This document shows, piece by piece, positions 16,868 to 29,834 of a stretch of DNA of 64,000 bases. The stretch's first letter is position 1. Each line of letters begins with the position of its first letter. The notes beneath the pieces were generated by a model. The model was not told the origin of the DNA and searched no databases. It was given only the letters and a program-made list of their open reading frames with translations. This stretch comes from Gordonia alkanivorans NBRC 16433 (lineage in GTDB: Bacteria > Actinomycetota > Actinomycetes > Mycobacteriales > Mycobacteriaceae): NCBI RefSeq assembly GCF_000225505.1, contig NZ_BACI01000048.1, forward strand, positions 62,001-126,000. Direction: 5' to 3'. A program made the translations under genes and the position numbers.

Positions 16868-19800
16868 GTGAATAACGTCGTGTTGGAAGGACGCATCTTG
16901 GCAGTCAACCGCCAGTCCACCTCAACAATCCCCGGCGCGCCGCATCGCGCGTCGTTTGCAAAGATCAGCGAGCCGCTGGAGGTTCCCGGCCTCCTCGACC
17001 TCCAACTCGATTCCTTCGAATGGCTCGTCGGGTCCCCGGAGTGGCGCGCCAAGGCGATCGCCCGCGGAGAAGAGAACCCGACGGGCGGGCTGGAGGACAT
17101 CCTCCACGAGCTGTCCCCGATCGAGGACTTCTCCGGGTCGATGTCCCTGTCGTTCTCCGAGCCGCACTTCGACGAGGTCAAGGCCTCCGTCGAGGAGTGC
17201 AAGGACAAGGACATGACCTACGCGGCGCCGCTGTTCGTCACCGCTGAGTTCATCAACAACAACACCGGTGAGATCAAGTCGCAGACCGTCTTCATGGGCG
17301 ACTTCCCGATCATGACCGACAAGGGCAGTTTCATCATCAACGGCACCGAGCGTGTCGTGGTGAGCCAGCTGGTCCGCAGCCCCGGTGTGTACTTCGACGC
17401 CGCGATCGACAAGGCCACCGAGAAGACCCTGCACACCGTCAAGGTGATCCCGGGTCGCGGTGCGTGGCTGGAGTTCGACGTCGACAAGCGCGACACCGTG
17501 GGTGTGCGTATCGACCGCAAGCGCCGTCAGCCGGTCACCGTGCTGCTCAAGGCCCTCGGCTTCACCACCGAGGAGATCACCGAGCGCTTCGGCTTCTCCG
17601 AGATCATGATGTCGACCCTGGAGAAGGACAACACCGCCAACCAGGACGAGGCGCTGCTCGAGGTCTACCGCAAGCTGCGTCCGGGTGAGCCGCCGACCAA
17701 GGAGTCCGCGGAGAACCTCCTGGAGAACCTGTTCTTCAAGGACAAGCGCTACGACCTCGCCCGTGTGGGCCGCTACAAGGTCAACAAGAAGCTGGGTCTG
17801 ACGGGCAACCCGATGACCGGCGAGTCGACCCTGACCCGCGAGGACATCATCGCGACCGTCGAGTACCTGGTGCGTCTGCACGAGGCCGACCCGCACACGA
17901 CCACCTACATGACCGTCCCCGGTGGTGTGGAGGTTCCCGTCGAGGTCGACGACATCGACCACTTCGGCAACCGTCGTCTGCGTACCGTCGGCGAGCTGAT
18001 CCAGAACCAGATCCGCGTGGGCCTCTCGCGTATGGAGCGTGTCGTGCGTGAGCGCATGACCACCCAGGACGTCGAGGCGATCACCCCGCAGACCCTGATC
18101 AACATCCGTCCCGTCGTGGCGGCGATCAAGGAGTTCTTCGGCACCAGCCAGCTGTCGCAGTTCATGGACCAGAACAACCCGCTGTCGGGTCTGACCCACA
18201 AGCGTCGTCTGTCGGCGTTGGGCCCGGGCGGTCTGAGTCGTGAGCGTGCCGGCCTCGAGGTGCGCGACGTCCACCCGTCGCACTACGGCCGTATGTGCCC
18301 GATCGAGACCCCTGAGGGTCCGAACATCGGTCTGATCGGTTCGCTCTCGGTGTACGCACGGGTCAACCCGTTCGGTTTCATCGAGACCCCGTACCGCAAG
18401 GTCGTCGACGGTGTCGTCACCGACGAGATCCAGTACATGACCGCTGACGAGGAGGATCGCTTCCTCATCGGTCAGGCCAACACCAACTTCGACGGCAGCG
18501 GCCGTATCACCGACGAGCGTGTGCTGGTGCGCAAGAAGGGCTCTGAGGTGGAGTTCGTGGGCGCCACCGATGTCGAGTACCTCGACGTCTCGCCGCGCCA
18601 GATGGTGTCGGTCGCGACCGCGATGATCCCGTTCCTCGAGCACGACGACGCGAACCGCGCCCTGATGGGTGCGAACATGCAGCGTCAGGCCGTGCCGCTG
18701 GTGCGCAACGAGTCGCCGCTGGTCGGTACCGGTATGGAGCTCCGTGCCGCCGTCGACGCCGGTGACGTCATCGTGTCGTCCAAGACCGGTGTGGTGGAAG
18801 AGGTCTCGGCCGACTACATCACCGTCATGTCCGACGACGGCACCCGTGACACCTACCGGATGCGCAAGTTCGCGCGTTCGAACCACGGCACCTGCGCCAA
18901 CCAGCGTCCGATCGTGGACGAGGGCCAGCGCGTGGAGGCCGGCCAGGTCCTCGCCGACGGCCCCTGCACCGAGAACGGTGAGATGGCGCTCGGCAAGAAC
19001 CTGCTCGTGGCGATCATGCCGTGGGAGGGCCACAACTACGAGGACGCGATCATCCTGTCGCAGCGACTCGTGGAAGAGGACGTCCTGACCTCGATCCACA
19101 TCGAGGAGCACGAGATCGACGCCCGCGACACCAAGCTCGGTGCCGAGGAGATCACCCGGGACATCCCGAACGTCTCCGACGAGGTCCTCGCCGACCTCGA
19201 CGAGCGCGGCATCGTGCGCATCGGTGCCGAGGTCCGCGACGGCGACATCCTGGTCGGCAAGGTCACCCCGAAGGGCGAGACCGAGCTGACCCCGGAAGAG
19301 CGTCTGCTGCGTGCCATCTTCGGTGAGAAGGCCCGTGAGGTTCGCGACACCTCGCTGAAGGTGCCCCACGGCGAGACCGGCAAGGTCATCGGCGTGCGCG
19401 TGTTCAGCCGCGACGACGACGACGATCTCGCGCCGGGCGTCAACGAGCTGGTCCGCGTCTACGTGGCCCAGAAGCGCAAGATCCAGGACGGCGACAAGCT
19501 CGCCGGTCGTCACGGCAACAAGGGCGTCATCGGCAAGATCCTCCCCCAGGAGGACATGCCGTTCCTGCCCGACGGCACCCCGGTCGACATCATCCTGAAC
19601 ACCCACGGTGTCCCGCGTCGTATGAACATCGGTCAGATCCTGGAGACCCACCTCGGGTGGATCGCCAAGGCCGGCTGGAACATCAACGTGGCCGAGGGCG
19701 TCCCGGAGTGGGCCTCGAACCTGCCCGAGGACATGTACTCGGCGGAGCCCGACACCAACACCGCCACCCCGGTGTTCGACGGTGCGCGTGAGGAGGAGCT

Positions 19801-20386
19801 GACCGGACTGCTGTCCTCGACGCTGCCCAACCGCGACGGTGAGGTCATGGTCAACGGCGACGGCAAGGCGACGCTGTTCGACGGTCGTTCCGGCGAGCCG
19901 TTCCCGTACCCCGTGGCGGTCGGCTACATGTACATCATCAAGCTGCACCACCTGGTCGACGACAAGATCCACGCTCGTTCGACCGGTCCGTACTCGATGA
20001 TCACCCAGCAGCCGCTGGGTGGTAAGGCGCAGTTCGGTGGTCAGCGCTTCGGTGAGATGGAGTGTTGGGCGATGCAGGCGTACGGCGCCGCCTACACCCT
20101 GCAGGAGCTGCTCACCATCAAGTCGGACGACGTGGTGGGCCGCGTGAAGGTCTACGAGGCGATCGTCAAGGGCGAGAACATCCCGGAACCGGGTATCCCC
20201 GAGTCGTTCAAGGTGCTTCTGAAGGAACTTCAGTCGCTCTGCCTGAACGTCGAGGTGCTCAGCTCCGACGGTGCCGCCATCGAGATGCACGACACCGACG
20301 ACGAGGACCTGGAGCGCGCTGCTGCCAACCTCGGAATCAACCTGTCGCGCAACGAGTCGGCAACCGTCGACGACCTCGCCAACTGA
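16868..20386 (+). CDS. rpoB: RNA polymerase beta subunit
   Basis: 1172 aa from a GTG at 16868; a TTG at 16880 giving [11 protein letters not shown] would match the mycobacterial start. It contains the full beta-subunit set. The rifampicin region, at about residues 425-452, reads [28 protein letters not shown] without any classical resistance substitution. The conserved [23 protein letters not shown] and C-terminal MEVWALQAYGA-type segment (here [19 protein letters not shown]) are also present. It is transcribed from the promoter at 16702 and followed 38 bp later by rpoC. In many bacteria rpoB directly follows rplL; here the mce operon separates them. Confidence 0.98.
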   Translation: MNNVVLEGRILAVNRQSTSTIPGAPHRASFAKISEPLEVPGLLDLQLDSFEWLVGSPEWRAKAIARGEENPTGGLEDILHELSPIEDFSGSMSLSFSEPHFDEVKASVEECKDKDMTYAAPLFVTAEFINNNTGEIKSQTVFMGDFPIMTDKGSFIINGTERVVVSQLVRSPGVYFDAAIDKATEKTLHTVKVIPGRGAWLEFDVDKRDTVGVRIDRKRRQPVTVLLKALGFTTEEITERFGFSEIMMSTLEKDNTANQDEALLEVYRKLRPGEPPTKESAENLLENLFFKDKRYDLARVGRYKVNKKLGLTGNPMTGESTLTREDIIATVEYLVRLHEADPHTTTYMTVPGGVEVPVEVDDIDHFGNRRLRTVGELIQNQIRVGLSRMERVVRERMTTQDVEAITPQTLINIRPVVAAIKEFFGTSQLSQFMDQNNPLSGLTHKRRLSALGPGGLSRERAGLEVRDVHPSHYGRMCPIETPEGPNIGLIGSLSVYARVNPFGFIETPYRKVVDGVVTDEIQYMTADEEDRFLIGQANTNFDGSGRITDERVLVRKKGSEVEFVGATDVEYLDVSPRQMVSVATAMIPFLEHDDANRALMGANMQRQAVPLVRNESPLVGTGMELRAAVDAGDVIVSSKTGVVEEVSADYITVMSDDGTRDTYRMRKFARSNHGTCANQRPIVDEGQRVEAGQVLADGPCTENGEMALGKNLLVAIMPWEGHNYEDAIILSQRLVEEDVLTSIHIEEHEIDARDTKLGAEEITRDIPNVSDEVLADLDERGIVRIGAEVRDGDILVGKVTPKGETELTPEERLLRAIFGEKAREVRDTSLKVPHGETGKVIGVRVFSRDDDDDLAPGVNELVRVYVAQKRKIQDGDKLAGRHGNKGVIGKILPQEDMPFLPDGTPVDIILNTHGVPRRMNIGQILETHLGWIAKAGWNINVAEGVPEWASNLPEDMYSAEPDTNTATPVFDGAREEELTGLLSSTLPNRDGEVMVNGDGKATLFDGRSGEPFPYPVAVGYMYIIKLHHLVDDKIHARSTGPYSMITQQPLGGKAQFGGQRFGEMECWAMQAYGAAYTLQELLTIKSDDVVGRVKVYEAIVKGENIPEPGIPESFKVLLKELQSLCLNVEVLSSDGAAIEMHDTDDEDLERAAANLGINLSRNESATVDDLAN

Positions 20387-20424
20387 TCCTCACCACTGAC
20401 AACAGAGCTCTGGAAAGGTAACAA

Positions 20425-24381
<3,957 letters not shown>

Positions 24382-24396
24382 GCCGTAATTCAGCTG

Positions 24397-24431
24397 AAAA
24401 GCCCTCGCACTCGTTGAGTGCGAGGGCTTTT
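24397..24431. terminator. bidirectional terminator after rpoC
   Basis: AAAAGCCCTCGCACTC and GAGTGCGAGGGCTTTT pair perfectly (16 bp) around a 3-base loop. The A/T ends serve both rpoC and the convergent hydrolase gene ending at 24448. Confidence 0.92.
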
Positions 24432-24447
24432 CGCTGTCCGGGGTATC

Positions 24448-25440
24448 TCAGCGCACGGGGAGGGTGGTGACGGTGCGGGTCGAGAGGAGGAGGTCGTAGT
24501 AGCGTCCGCCGGGGTAGTAGGTCGGGGTTACGGTGCCGGCCACCATGTCCGACGACCATCCGGTGGCCAGGGTGCGGATGACCCGGCCGTTGCGGGGTCG
24601 CGGCACGGCGAGTTCGGAGGCTTCACCGATCAGGTCGGTGGACTCGCCTTCGGCATCGATGTGGATGCCGGTGACCAGCCGCGAGCCGAGGAACTCCTGC
24701 CGGGTCGTCCGCTCGAGGACCGCCACCCCGGACTCGAAGGAGTTGGACACCGACGGCTGCGAGGCGATCACCCTGATGGGGAGCCGGTCGGCGCCGAGTG
24801 ATGCTGCGGCGGAGGCGAAGTGGCCGCCGAAGAATGAGTTGACGGGGTCGAACAGCATGAGTCCCGCCAGACGCCGGTAGGCGACCGGGTCCGTTCGGCG
24901 GAGTGCATCGGCCGCGACCACCACGAACTCGCCGCCGGCCGAATGGCCGGCGAACACCATCCGGTACGGCATCGTCACGTCGGGCCGGTGGGCGGCGTCC
25001 CGTGCCCGGACGAGACTGGCACCGAGCGGGCTGTCGGCGTCCCGGCCCGACCCGAATACCCCGCCGATGGTGCGGGCGAAGGCCGCGTTGTCGGCGATGT
25101 TGTACGCGACGGCGCACCCGCCGAGGTTCACCGAGTCGAGTGTCGGGCTCACGACGAGGAAGCCTGAGTTCGCATAGGAGCGCGCCAGGGCATCGAGATT
25201 CGCTGCGCTGCGGGAGAAGCCGTGTTGGAGCCAGACGAGCGCGGTGGGCCGGCCGGCGGGGAAATACCATCGCGTGTCGACCCGCACGGGTTTGCCCGCG
25301 CATTCGGTGGCCACAGACGACGACACGTCCACGGGACGCGTGGCCGGCGCGGCCGGAACGGCTGCCGGTGTCACCCCGAGAAGCACGATGGCGGCGAGGG
25401 TCGCGATCCAGGGCACGCGGAACCGTGTCGGGTTCATCAT
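24448..25440 (-). CDS. secreted alpha/beta hydrolase (esterase/lipase-like)
   Basis: 330 aa. A Sec signal peptide (WIATLAAIVLLGVTPAAVPAAPA) precedes the mature enzyme. The nucleophile elbow is FAGHSAGGEF (GxSxGG, catalytic Ser near residue 168). An oxyanion-hole type LQHGFSRS follows the first long strand. LMLFDPVNSF and a late TGIHIDAEGE could carry the Asp and His, respectively. Secretion and a PET-hydrolase-like or chlorophyllase-like fold are inferred; the substrate is unknown. Its ATG overlaps the stop of the upstream glutaminase (ATGA), so the two are translationally coupled, an unusual pairing of a cytoplasmic and an exported enzyme. Confidence 0.75.
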   Translation of the reverse strand: MMNPTRFRVPWIATLAAIVLLGVTPAAVPAAPATRPVDVSSSVATECAGKPVRVDTRWYFPAGRPTALVWLQHGFSRSAANLDALARSYANSGFLVVSPTLDSVNLGGCAVAYNIADNAAFARTIGGVFGSGRDADSPLGASLVRARDAAHRPDVTMPYRMVFAGHSAGGEFVVVAADALRRTDPVAYRRLAGLMLFDPVNSFFGGHFASAAASLGADRLPIRVIASQPSVSNSFESGVAVLERTTRQEFLGSRLVTGIHIDAEGESTDLIGEASELAVPRPRNGRVIRTLATGWSSDMVAGTVTPTYYPGGRYYDLLLSTRTVTTLPVR

Positions 25441-26660
25441 TTCTCGTCGGTGTCCTGGTCGTCGGTGCCTTCGTCCATCAGTTCGTTCGGGTCCTCGATG
25501 TGGGTGTCGTGGTCGTCACCCAGGCGCTTGGCGACCTCGCGCAGCAGTCCGCGGGCGGCGTCGTCCATGACGCGGACGTGGGTGAGGTCGATGATCACCT
25601 TGTCGGTCGAAAAGCCTTCACACGCACGGCTTGCGATGATCTCGGCACCCGCGAAGCGCACGTCGCCCTGGAGTTGGACGACGGTCGCGCCGTCGTCTTC
25701 GTCGACTGACCGCAGCGCCGGCATGCCCGATGGAGCGACGTGCATCATGTGCAATTCCATGTCGCGGGAAAGCCTTTCGAACACGGCGACACCGCGCACG
25801 CTGTTGCCCTGTTCGTCGAGCCGCGGTGACCACACCGCGACCCCGACCTGACCGGGGAGGACACCCAGGATCGCTCCGCTCACACCGCTTTTCGCCGGTA
25901 TCCCGACCCTCGCCATCCAGCTGCCGCTGCCGTCGTACATGCCGCAGGTGGCCATCACCGACAGCAGGTGCCGGGTGATCCAGCCCTCGAGGAGACGTTC
26001 GTCGCCCTTGGTGGTGGACAGGCCGCCGTTGGCGAGAACCGAACCCATGACCGCGAGGTCGCGGCAGCTGACCTTGATCGCGCACTGGGCGGCGTACCCG
26101 TCGACGACCTCGTCGGGTTCGTATTCGAGCTTGCCCGCAGATCGCAACAGATATGCGAGCGCGGTGTTGTGGTCGTCGGAGGCGAGTTCGGCGGAGTGAA
26201 CCTCGGTGTCGATGGACAGTTCGCGCCCGGCGAGGGTGCCCACCATGTCGACGATCCGGTCGACCCGTTCGGTGGCGCCGTCGCCGTCGACCATGCCGTG
26301 GACGGCGATGGCGCCGGCGTTGATGAGCGCGTTGCGCGGTCGGCCGGTCTCGGCCTCCAGGGAGATCTCGTTGAAGGCGTCACCGGACGGTTCGGTGTCC
26401 ACGCGGTCGAGAACGCCGTCGAGCCCCCGGTCCCGCAGCGCGAGTGCGTAGGCGGGCAGCTTCGCGATGGACTGCATGGAGAACTCGTGGTCGGCGTCGC
26501 CCGCGGTGTAGACGGTTCCGTCGACGGTTGCCAGCGCGATGCCGAAGGACGACGGATCCGCCCGCTCGAGTTCACGATTGCCGGACATGACGTCCCCGGC
26601 GTCGTCGTCGCGGCAGTCCCGGAGAACCTGATGGAGATAGTCGTCGATGGGGGATCGCAT
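25437..26660 (-). CDS. glsA: glutaminase with C-terminal STAS domain
   Basis: 407 aa from the ATG at 26660. The beta-lactamase-fold glutaminase domain (about 1-300) contains the active-site FSMQSIAK (SxxK), SGDAFNE, RNALINAGAI, DDHNTALAYLL, GYAAQCAIKVSC and a late GIPAKSGVSGAILGVLPG. The last 100 residues (MPALRSVDEDDGATVVQLQGDVRFAGAE ... KVIIDLTHVRVMDDAARGLL) form a STAS domain with the D-T-V-like loop (LTHVRVMDDAA). The domain order matches long glutaminases of some actinobacteria. The enzyme hydrolyses glutamine to glutamate and ammonia in the cytoplasm. The STAS part is a probable nucleotide-sensing or protein-binding module (inference). The frame continues upstream but lacks glutaminase sequence. 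Confidence 0.9.
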   Translation of the reverse strand: MRSPIDDYLHQVLRDCRDDDAGDVMSGNRELERADPSSFGIALATVDGTVYTAGDADHEFSMQSIAKLPAYALALRDRGLDGVLDRVDTEPSGDAFNEISLEAETGRPRNALINAGAIAVHGMVDGDGATERVDRIVDMVGTLAGRELSIDTEVHSAELASDDHNTALAYLLRSAGKLEYEPDEVVDGYAAQCAIKVSCRDLAVMGSVLANGGLSTTKGDERLLEGWITRHLLSVMATCGMYDGSGSWMARVGIPAKSGVSGAILGVLPGQVGVAVWSPRLDEQGNSVRGVAVFERLSRDMELHMMHVAPSGMPALRSVDEDDGATVVQLQGDVRFAGAEIIASRACEGFSTDKVIIDLTHVRVMDDAARGLLREVAKRLGDDHDTHIEDPNELMDEGTDDQDTDEK

Positions 26661-26686
26661 ATCCCACCGTAGCTGCGCCGATCGTG

Positions 26687-27064
26687 TCAGCCGGCGTTGT
26701 CTCGGTAGGGCAGGTACTGAGCCGACCACTGGTTGCCGTCCGGGTCGGTGAAGTAGACGAAGTGACCCCACGGCTGGACGTCGACCTCACTGGCCTCGAC
26801 ACCCGCGGCGAGCAGCTGTTCACGGGCGGCGTCGATGTCGGTGACGCAGATGATGAGCGGGCCGGTGGTCCCGGGCGCTCGATCCGTGATGCCCTTGCCG
26901 AACGCGATCGAGCAGTTCGACCCGGGCGGGGTCATCTGGACGAAGCGGACCTCGTCACTCACGGTGTGGTCGTGATCGGGGTTGAATCCGATCGACTCGT
27001 AGAACGCCTTGGTGCGATCGACGTCTGTGACGGGCAGGGTGACGACTTCGAGCGTCCAGTTCAT
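26687..27064 (-). CDS. VOC family (glyoxalase/bleomycin-resistance fold) protein
   Basis: 125 aa from the ATG at 27064, with AGGAGGA five bases upstream. It has the single-domain VOC pattern: MNWTLEVVTLPVTDVDRTKAFYESIGF at the N-terminus, then IICVTDIDAAREQLLAAGVE and the C-terminal GHFVYFTDPDGNQWSAQYLPY. Metal-ligand candidates are the first-strand acidic or His position (weak here) and the Glu/Gln near the end (here Q), so a dioxygenase or glyoxalase reaction cannot be assumed. It stands alone, with its stop 27 bp from the glsA start on the same strand. Confidence 0.85.
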   Translation of the reverse strand: MNWTLEVVTLPVTDVDRTKAFYESIGFNPDHDHTVSDEVRFVQMTPPGSNCSIAFGKGITDRAPGTTGPLIICVTDIDAAREQLLAAGVEASEVDVQPWGHFVYFTDPDGNQWSAQYLPYRDNAG

Positions 27065-27220
27065 GGTTCCTCCTGATGTCGTGGCTTTCGGTCTGAGACT
27101 CACGATTCCAGGTATCGAGGACGATTCCGGTCCGCATTTCACGGCATCTCGGAGATGGTGTCGAACGATCGACACCCCCCTCGCAGTCCCAATGGTGCTT
27201 CGCGTCCCGCTGACGGGCGT

Positions 27221-27262
27221 CGAGGGCACTGTGCCCCCGGTAGATGCTCAGGGGGACGCGAG
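27221..27262 (-). repeat. 42-bp direct repeat, copy 1 (ends DUF559 gene)
   Basis: CGAGGGCACTGTGCCCCCGG...TCAGGGGGACGCGAG. It is about 80% identical to 28223-28264. The right part encodes the last residues (LASP) and stop codon of the minus-strand DUF559 gene; the left part is a palindrome just after the stop. Confidence 0.7.
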
Positions 27263-28129
27263 GTGGGCGCGGCGGGGGTCGTTGCCACGACGAATGCGGT
27301 GCCGGTCGGGGCGGGTGACCGCGCGGATGTCTTCGAGTACCTGATCCCAGCCGTAGAGCACGTCGTCGTAGGTCAGGCGCATCGTGATCCACCGGTCGAT
27401 GGTCGTCATCCGATCCCGCCGTCGGTCATTCCGGAAGGCGTTCTCGTCGGAATGGTAGGACCGGCCATCGCACTCGATGAGCAGCGCCCCGGTCCGCAGA
27501 TCGGCGTGTTCGCGGCCACCGATCGATGGTTGGACGTCGACACGAAAACCCGCTGCCCGCAGTCGAAGCCGGGCTATCGATTCGGTGCCGGACTGCGAGC
27601 GCTCGTCGCACCTTGCGAACATCGCTGCCACGGTCTTGGACACGGTTCCCATCTGGGCCTGTATGTCGGGGACAGTCCACCCGGTGGTGTTGAGCATCGA
27701 GTCGACCACCGCGATCCATTCCTCTGCACCCAGGCATCGGGCAGCACAGTTGAGAGCTGTCGGGATCGCATCGACTGCCGTCGTCACCGGCAGTGGGCGT
27801 CCGAAACCCTGGCACCACCGGAACGGACCAGTGGGCCGGGCGGCGGATTTCATGTGCTTGCTGCGCCGAACATGCGTCTCACTGTGCCCGGGTGGAATCC
27901 AGATCCCGGGGCTTCCGTGCGCCTGATGGAACCGCAGCGCACTGACACACGAGAGTGCTCCACCGGCAGTCACCGCGGATACGACCCGCGAGTCGGCGCC
28001 AGGTGATCGGACCCATCCGCGGGTGACGGAGATGAGAGTGCCGGCCCGGCGTGCCTGTGCGATGTCATCTCGCGACCAGTCCATCGCCGACAATTCCGCG
28101 AGCGTGAAAACGCCTGATTCGGTGCCCAT
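27248..28129 (-). CDS. DUF559/Vsr-like endonuclease-fold protein, AbiEi-like
   Basis: 293 aa from the ATG at 28129. The N-terminus is a winged-helix-like region (FTLAELSAMDWSRDDIAQARRAGTLISVTRGWV). The C-terminal domain (SGTESIARLRLRAAGF ... GGREHADLRTGALLIECDGRSYHSDENAFRNDRRRD) is the DUF559 Vsr-like fold: Glu in GTES, Asp in HADL, Glu in IECDG, then the YH...F..DR.RD pattern. It is a distant paralogue of the protein at 3259. The gene is bracketed by two 42-bp direct repeats whose proximal copy supplies its stop. Its role is unknown; similar proteins are highly multiplied in mycolata. Confidence 0.7.
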   Translation of the reverse strand: MGTESGVFTLAELSAMDWSRDDIAQARRAGTLISVTRGWVRSPGADSRVVSAVTAGGALSCVSALRFHQAHGSPGIWIPPGHSETHVRRSKHMKSAARPTGPFRWCQGFGRPLPVTTAVDAIPTALNCAARCLGAEEWIAVVDSMLNTTGWTVPDIQAQMGTVSKTVAAMFARCDERSQSGTESIARLRLRAAGFRVDVQPSIGGREHADLRTGALLIECDGRSYHSDENAFRNDRRRDRMTTIDRWITMRLTYDDVLYGWDQVLEDIRAVTRPDRHRIRRGNDPRRAHLASP

Positions 28130-28221
28130 ACCGGTTTGGACGCACCACGCCGCCGCCGGGTTTCACGATTCGTGCGGCGGGCGATGTGCCCGATCAGATG
28201 TGGTGTCCCTGTGGTTGGCTG

Positions 28222-28264
28222 CCGAGGGCACTGTGCCCTCGGAGTGCCGTCAGGGGGATGCGAG
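28222..28264 (-). repeat. 42-bp direct repeat, copy 2, with 21-bp perfect palindrome
   Basis: CCGAGGGCAC-T-GTGCCCTCGG (28222-28242) is a perfect palindrome and is followed by TCAGGGGGATGCGAG. It lies just downstream of the stop of the AlbA_2 gene, exactly 1002 bp from copy 1. Confidence 0.7.
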
Positions 28265-28269
28265 CATGA

Positions 28270-29211
28270 TTACGAACTCGCCGAGAACCGCACCGCCGCC
28301 TGCACGTGAGCGGCAACAGCGCGTCCGACGCCGAGCGGCCAGCGGTACATGACGTATTCGGCGGCCTGGTCGACGTTCAGTTGCCGGCTGGAGTTGCCTG
28401 CGCGCACCCAGAACTCGGGCACGGCGTTGTTCTTCGTGCCGCGCAGATAGACCGGGCGCGGCGACGGGGTGCACTCCACCCGGCACACCAGCGCCTCCGC
28501 AGGGCCCTCGGAGTCGGCGTCTCCAGAGGGACGAGCCATCTTCTCGAAAGAGATGCCCACCTCGGCGGCGGTGCTCTGACCGAGCATCGTGGTGAGTAGG
28601 TCCCGCAGCCACAGTTCGAACCGGTCGGCGTCGGGCTGGCGGAGCAACGTGAAATCGGCGTCGAGACCCAGGGGAGTGCCGTCGTCGTCGACGCCGATCA
28701 GCAGGTTCCCGCCGTCGGAGTTGAGGAATGCGGCCACCGTCTTGACGATCACCGCCTCGAGTGCGGGATCGCGTTGCTTGGTGCGCAGGTTCATGCGGGC
28801 GGTCGACTTGAACTCGACCCGTTCGGATTCGCCGGACTCCAGGATCTCGGCGACCGAGATGTCGGTCGGGGTCTGCAGCCGAGCCGCGATCAACGCGTAG
28901 GCGCCGACCGCGACGATCGAACTCACCAGTCCGAGCACGATGGTCACCGGGCTCCAGATGTCCATGCGGTGGTCGACGGCGCCGGCGATGAACAAGCCGA
29001 CGGCAGTGCCGACGATCGAGAGCACCATGCAGGTGGTCGTGTTCAGCCGTGCCCGTCGACGCAACAGCCACTTCGCGACGGACCCGAAGAGCCAGGCCAC
29101 CATCAGGACGAGGACCAGCGCGGTCGCGGTCGCCCACACCGGTATGGCGAACTCCAGGGATCCGATGTTTCCGCGATCGGGGTCGGCCAACTTGCTCAGG
29201 TCGGTTCGCAC
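28270..29211 (-). CDS. membrane-anchored AlbA_2 (Schlafen-like) putative DNA-binding/ATP-binding protein
   Basis: 313 aa from a GTG at 29211. Three hydrophobic helices (IPVWATATALVLVLMVAWLFG, TTTCMVLSIVGTAVGLFIAGAV, VTIVLGLVSSIVAVGAYALIA) occupy residues 20-105. The soluble part starts ESGESERVEFKSTARMNL and continues with VIVKTVAAFLNSDGGNLLIGVDDDGTPLGL. This is the hallmark of the AlbA_2/Schlafen core (E-x-x-x-E-x-K, then FxNxxGGxLxIGVxD). Most AlbA_2 proteins are soluble regulators, so membrane tethering is unusual. A nucleic-acid-related role at the membrane is inferred. No partner gene is obvious. Confidence 0.75.
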   Translation of the reverse strand: MRTDLSKLADPDRGNIGSLEFAIPVWATATALVLVLMVAWLFGSVAKWLLRRRARLNTTTCMVLSIVGTAVGLFIAGAVDHRMDIWSPVTIVLGLVSSIVAVGAYALIAARLQTPTDISVAEILESGESERVEFKSTARMNLRTKQRDPALEAVIVKTVAAFLNSDGGNLLIGVDDDGTPLGLDADFTLLRQPDADRFELWLRDLLTTMLGQSTAAEVGISFEKMARPSGDADSEGPAEALVCRVECTPSPRPVYLRGTKNNAVPEFWVRAGNSSRQLNVDQAAEYVMYRWPLGVGRAVAAHVQAAVRFSASS

Positions 29212-29280
29212 TCGGACAGTCTAGAAAGGGCGAAATCCCGGCCGCGATGCGCGACCGGGATTCCTTCGAGGAGTGGACTG

Positions 29281-29604
29281 TCAGACCGCGTCGCCGCCGT
29301 CGATGCTGCCGAAGTCGCCGACCTCGACGTTGCCCTCGTCGTCGACCGCGGTGTCGAAGGTGCCGTCGCCATCGGTGTCGGCGACCGCGAGGTCGGTGTA
29401 GCCGTCTCCATCGGTGTCGGCCTCGATGACGTCGATCTCGCCGTCGGAGTCGGTGTCGTAGGCGATGGAATCGGCCTGGCCGTCGCCGTCGGTGTCGAGG
29501 ACGGCGTCGGTGACGCCGTCGCCGTCCACGTCGGTCAGGGCGGCGTCGATGGTGCCGTCGCCGTCGGTGTCGACGAGTACTGCGTCTTCGGGGATCTCGC
29601 TCAT
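29281..29604 (-). CDS. acidic calcium-binding-like repeat protein (DxDGDG repeats)
   Basis: 107 aa, start ATG at 29604 with GGAAGGAAAC upstream. About six tandem repeats of the form D-(T/V/S)-D-(G/S)-D-G-x-x-D, about 15 residues apart (VDTDGDGTIDAAL, VDGDGVTDAVL, TDGDGQADSIAY, TDSDGEIDVIEA, TDGDGYTDLAVA, TDGDGTFDTAVD). This is the EF-hand-loop / thrombospondin-type-3 calcium-binding pattern. There is no signal peptide, membrane segment or Cys, so the protein should be cytoplasmic and very acidic. It is encoded on the same strand as, and 230 bp downstream of, an ECF sigma gene. Calcium or other divalent-cation binding is inferred from the repeats. Confidence 0.75.
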   Translation of the reverse strand: MSEIPEDAVLVDTDGDGTIDAALTDVDGDGVTDAVLDTDGDGQADSIAYDTDSDGEIDVIEADTDGDGYTDLAVADTDGDGTFDTAVDDEGNVEVGDFGSIDGGDAV

Positions 29605-29834
29605 GATGTTTCCTTCCAGGGAATGCTGTGGGTGATGGATTTTCGTGCTCTGGTTACTTGGAGACGAACTCGGCGGTGTTTGTTCCCTGGGAGGAGTCGA
29701 TCATCCGATGAGATGACCTGGCCGCCGATGAGCACGAGGATGAGCGTAATCGCGCACCAGGTGGTCAACCCAGAATTCAGGTGGCTGAAACGTGCTCGGA
29801 CAGAGCGTAATTCGTTAGCGGAGGGCAACGACTG

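Noticed and set aside
16922-20290. Very long minus-strand open frame antisense to rpoB
   Set aside because: Its His/Asp/Val/Leu-rich translation is the mirror of high-GC codon bias in rpoB; it has no motif and rpoB is certain.
29281-29604. Regular DNA repeats resembling a CRISPR-like array
   Set aside because: The periodicity comes from the repeated DxDGDG codons of a protein; there are no spacers of uniform length and no cas genes.
29601-29828. 75-codon minus-strand frame with one hydrophobic segment, between the sigma gene and the DxDGDG gene
   Set aside because: It would need a TTG start without a ribosome-binding site, and its codon use does not match the neighbours. It remains a faint possibility because it fills the gap exactly.
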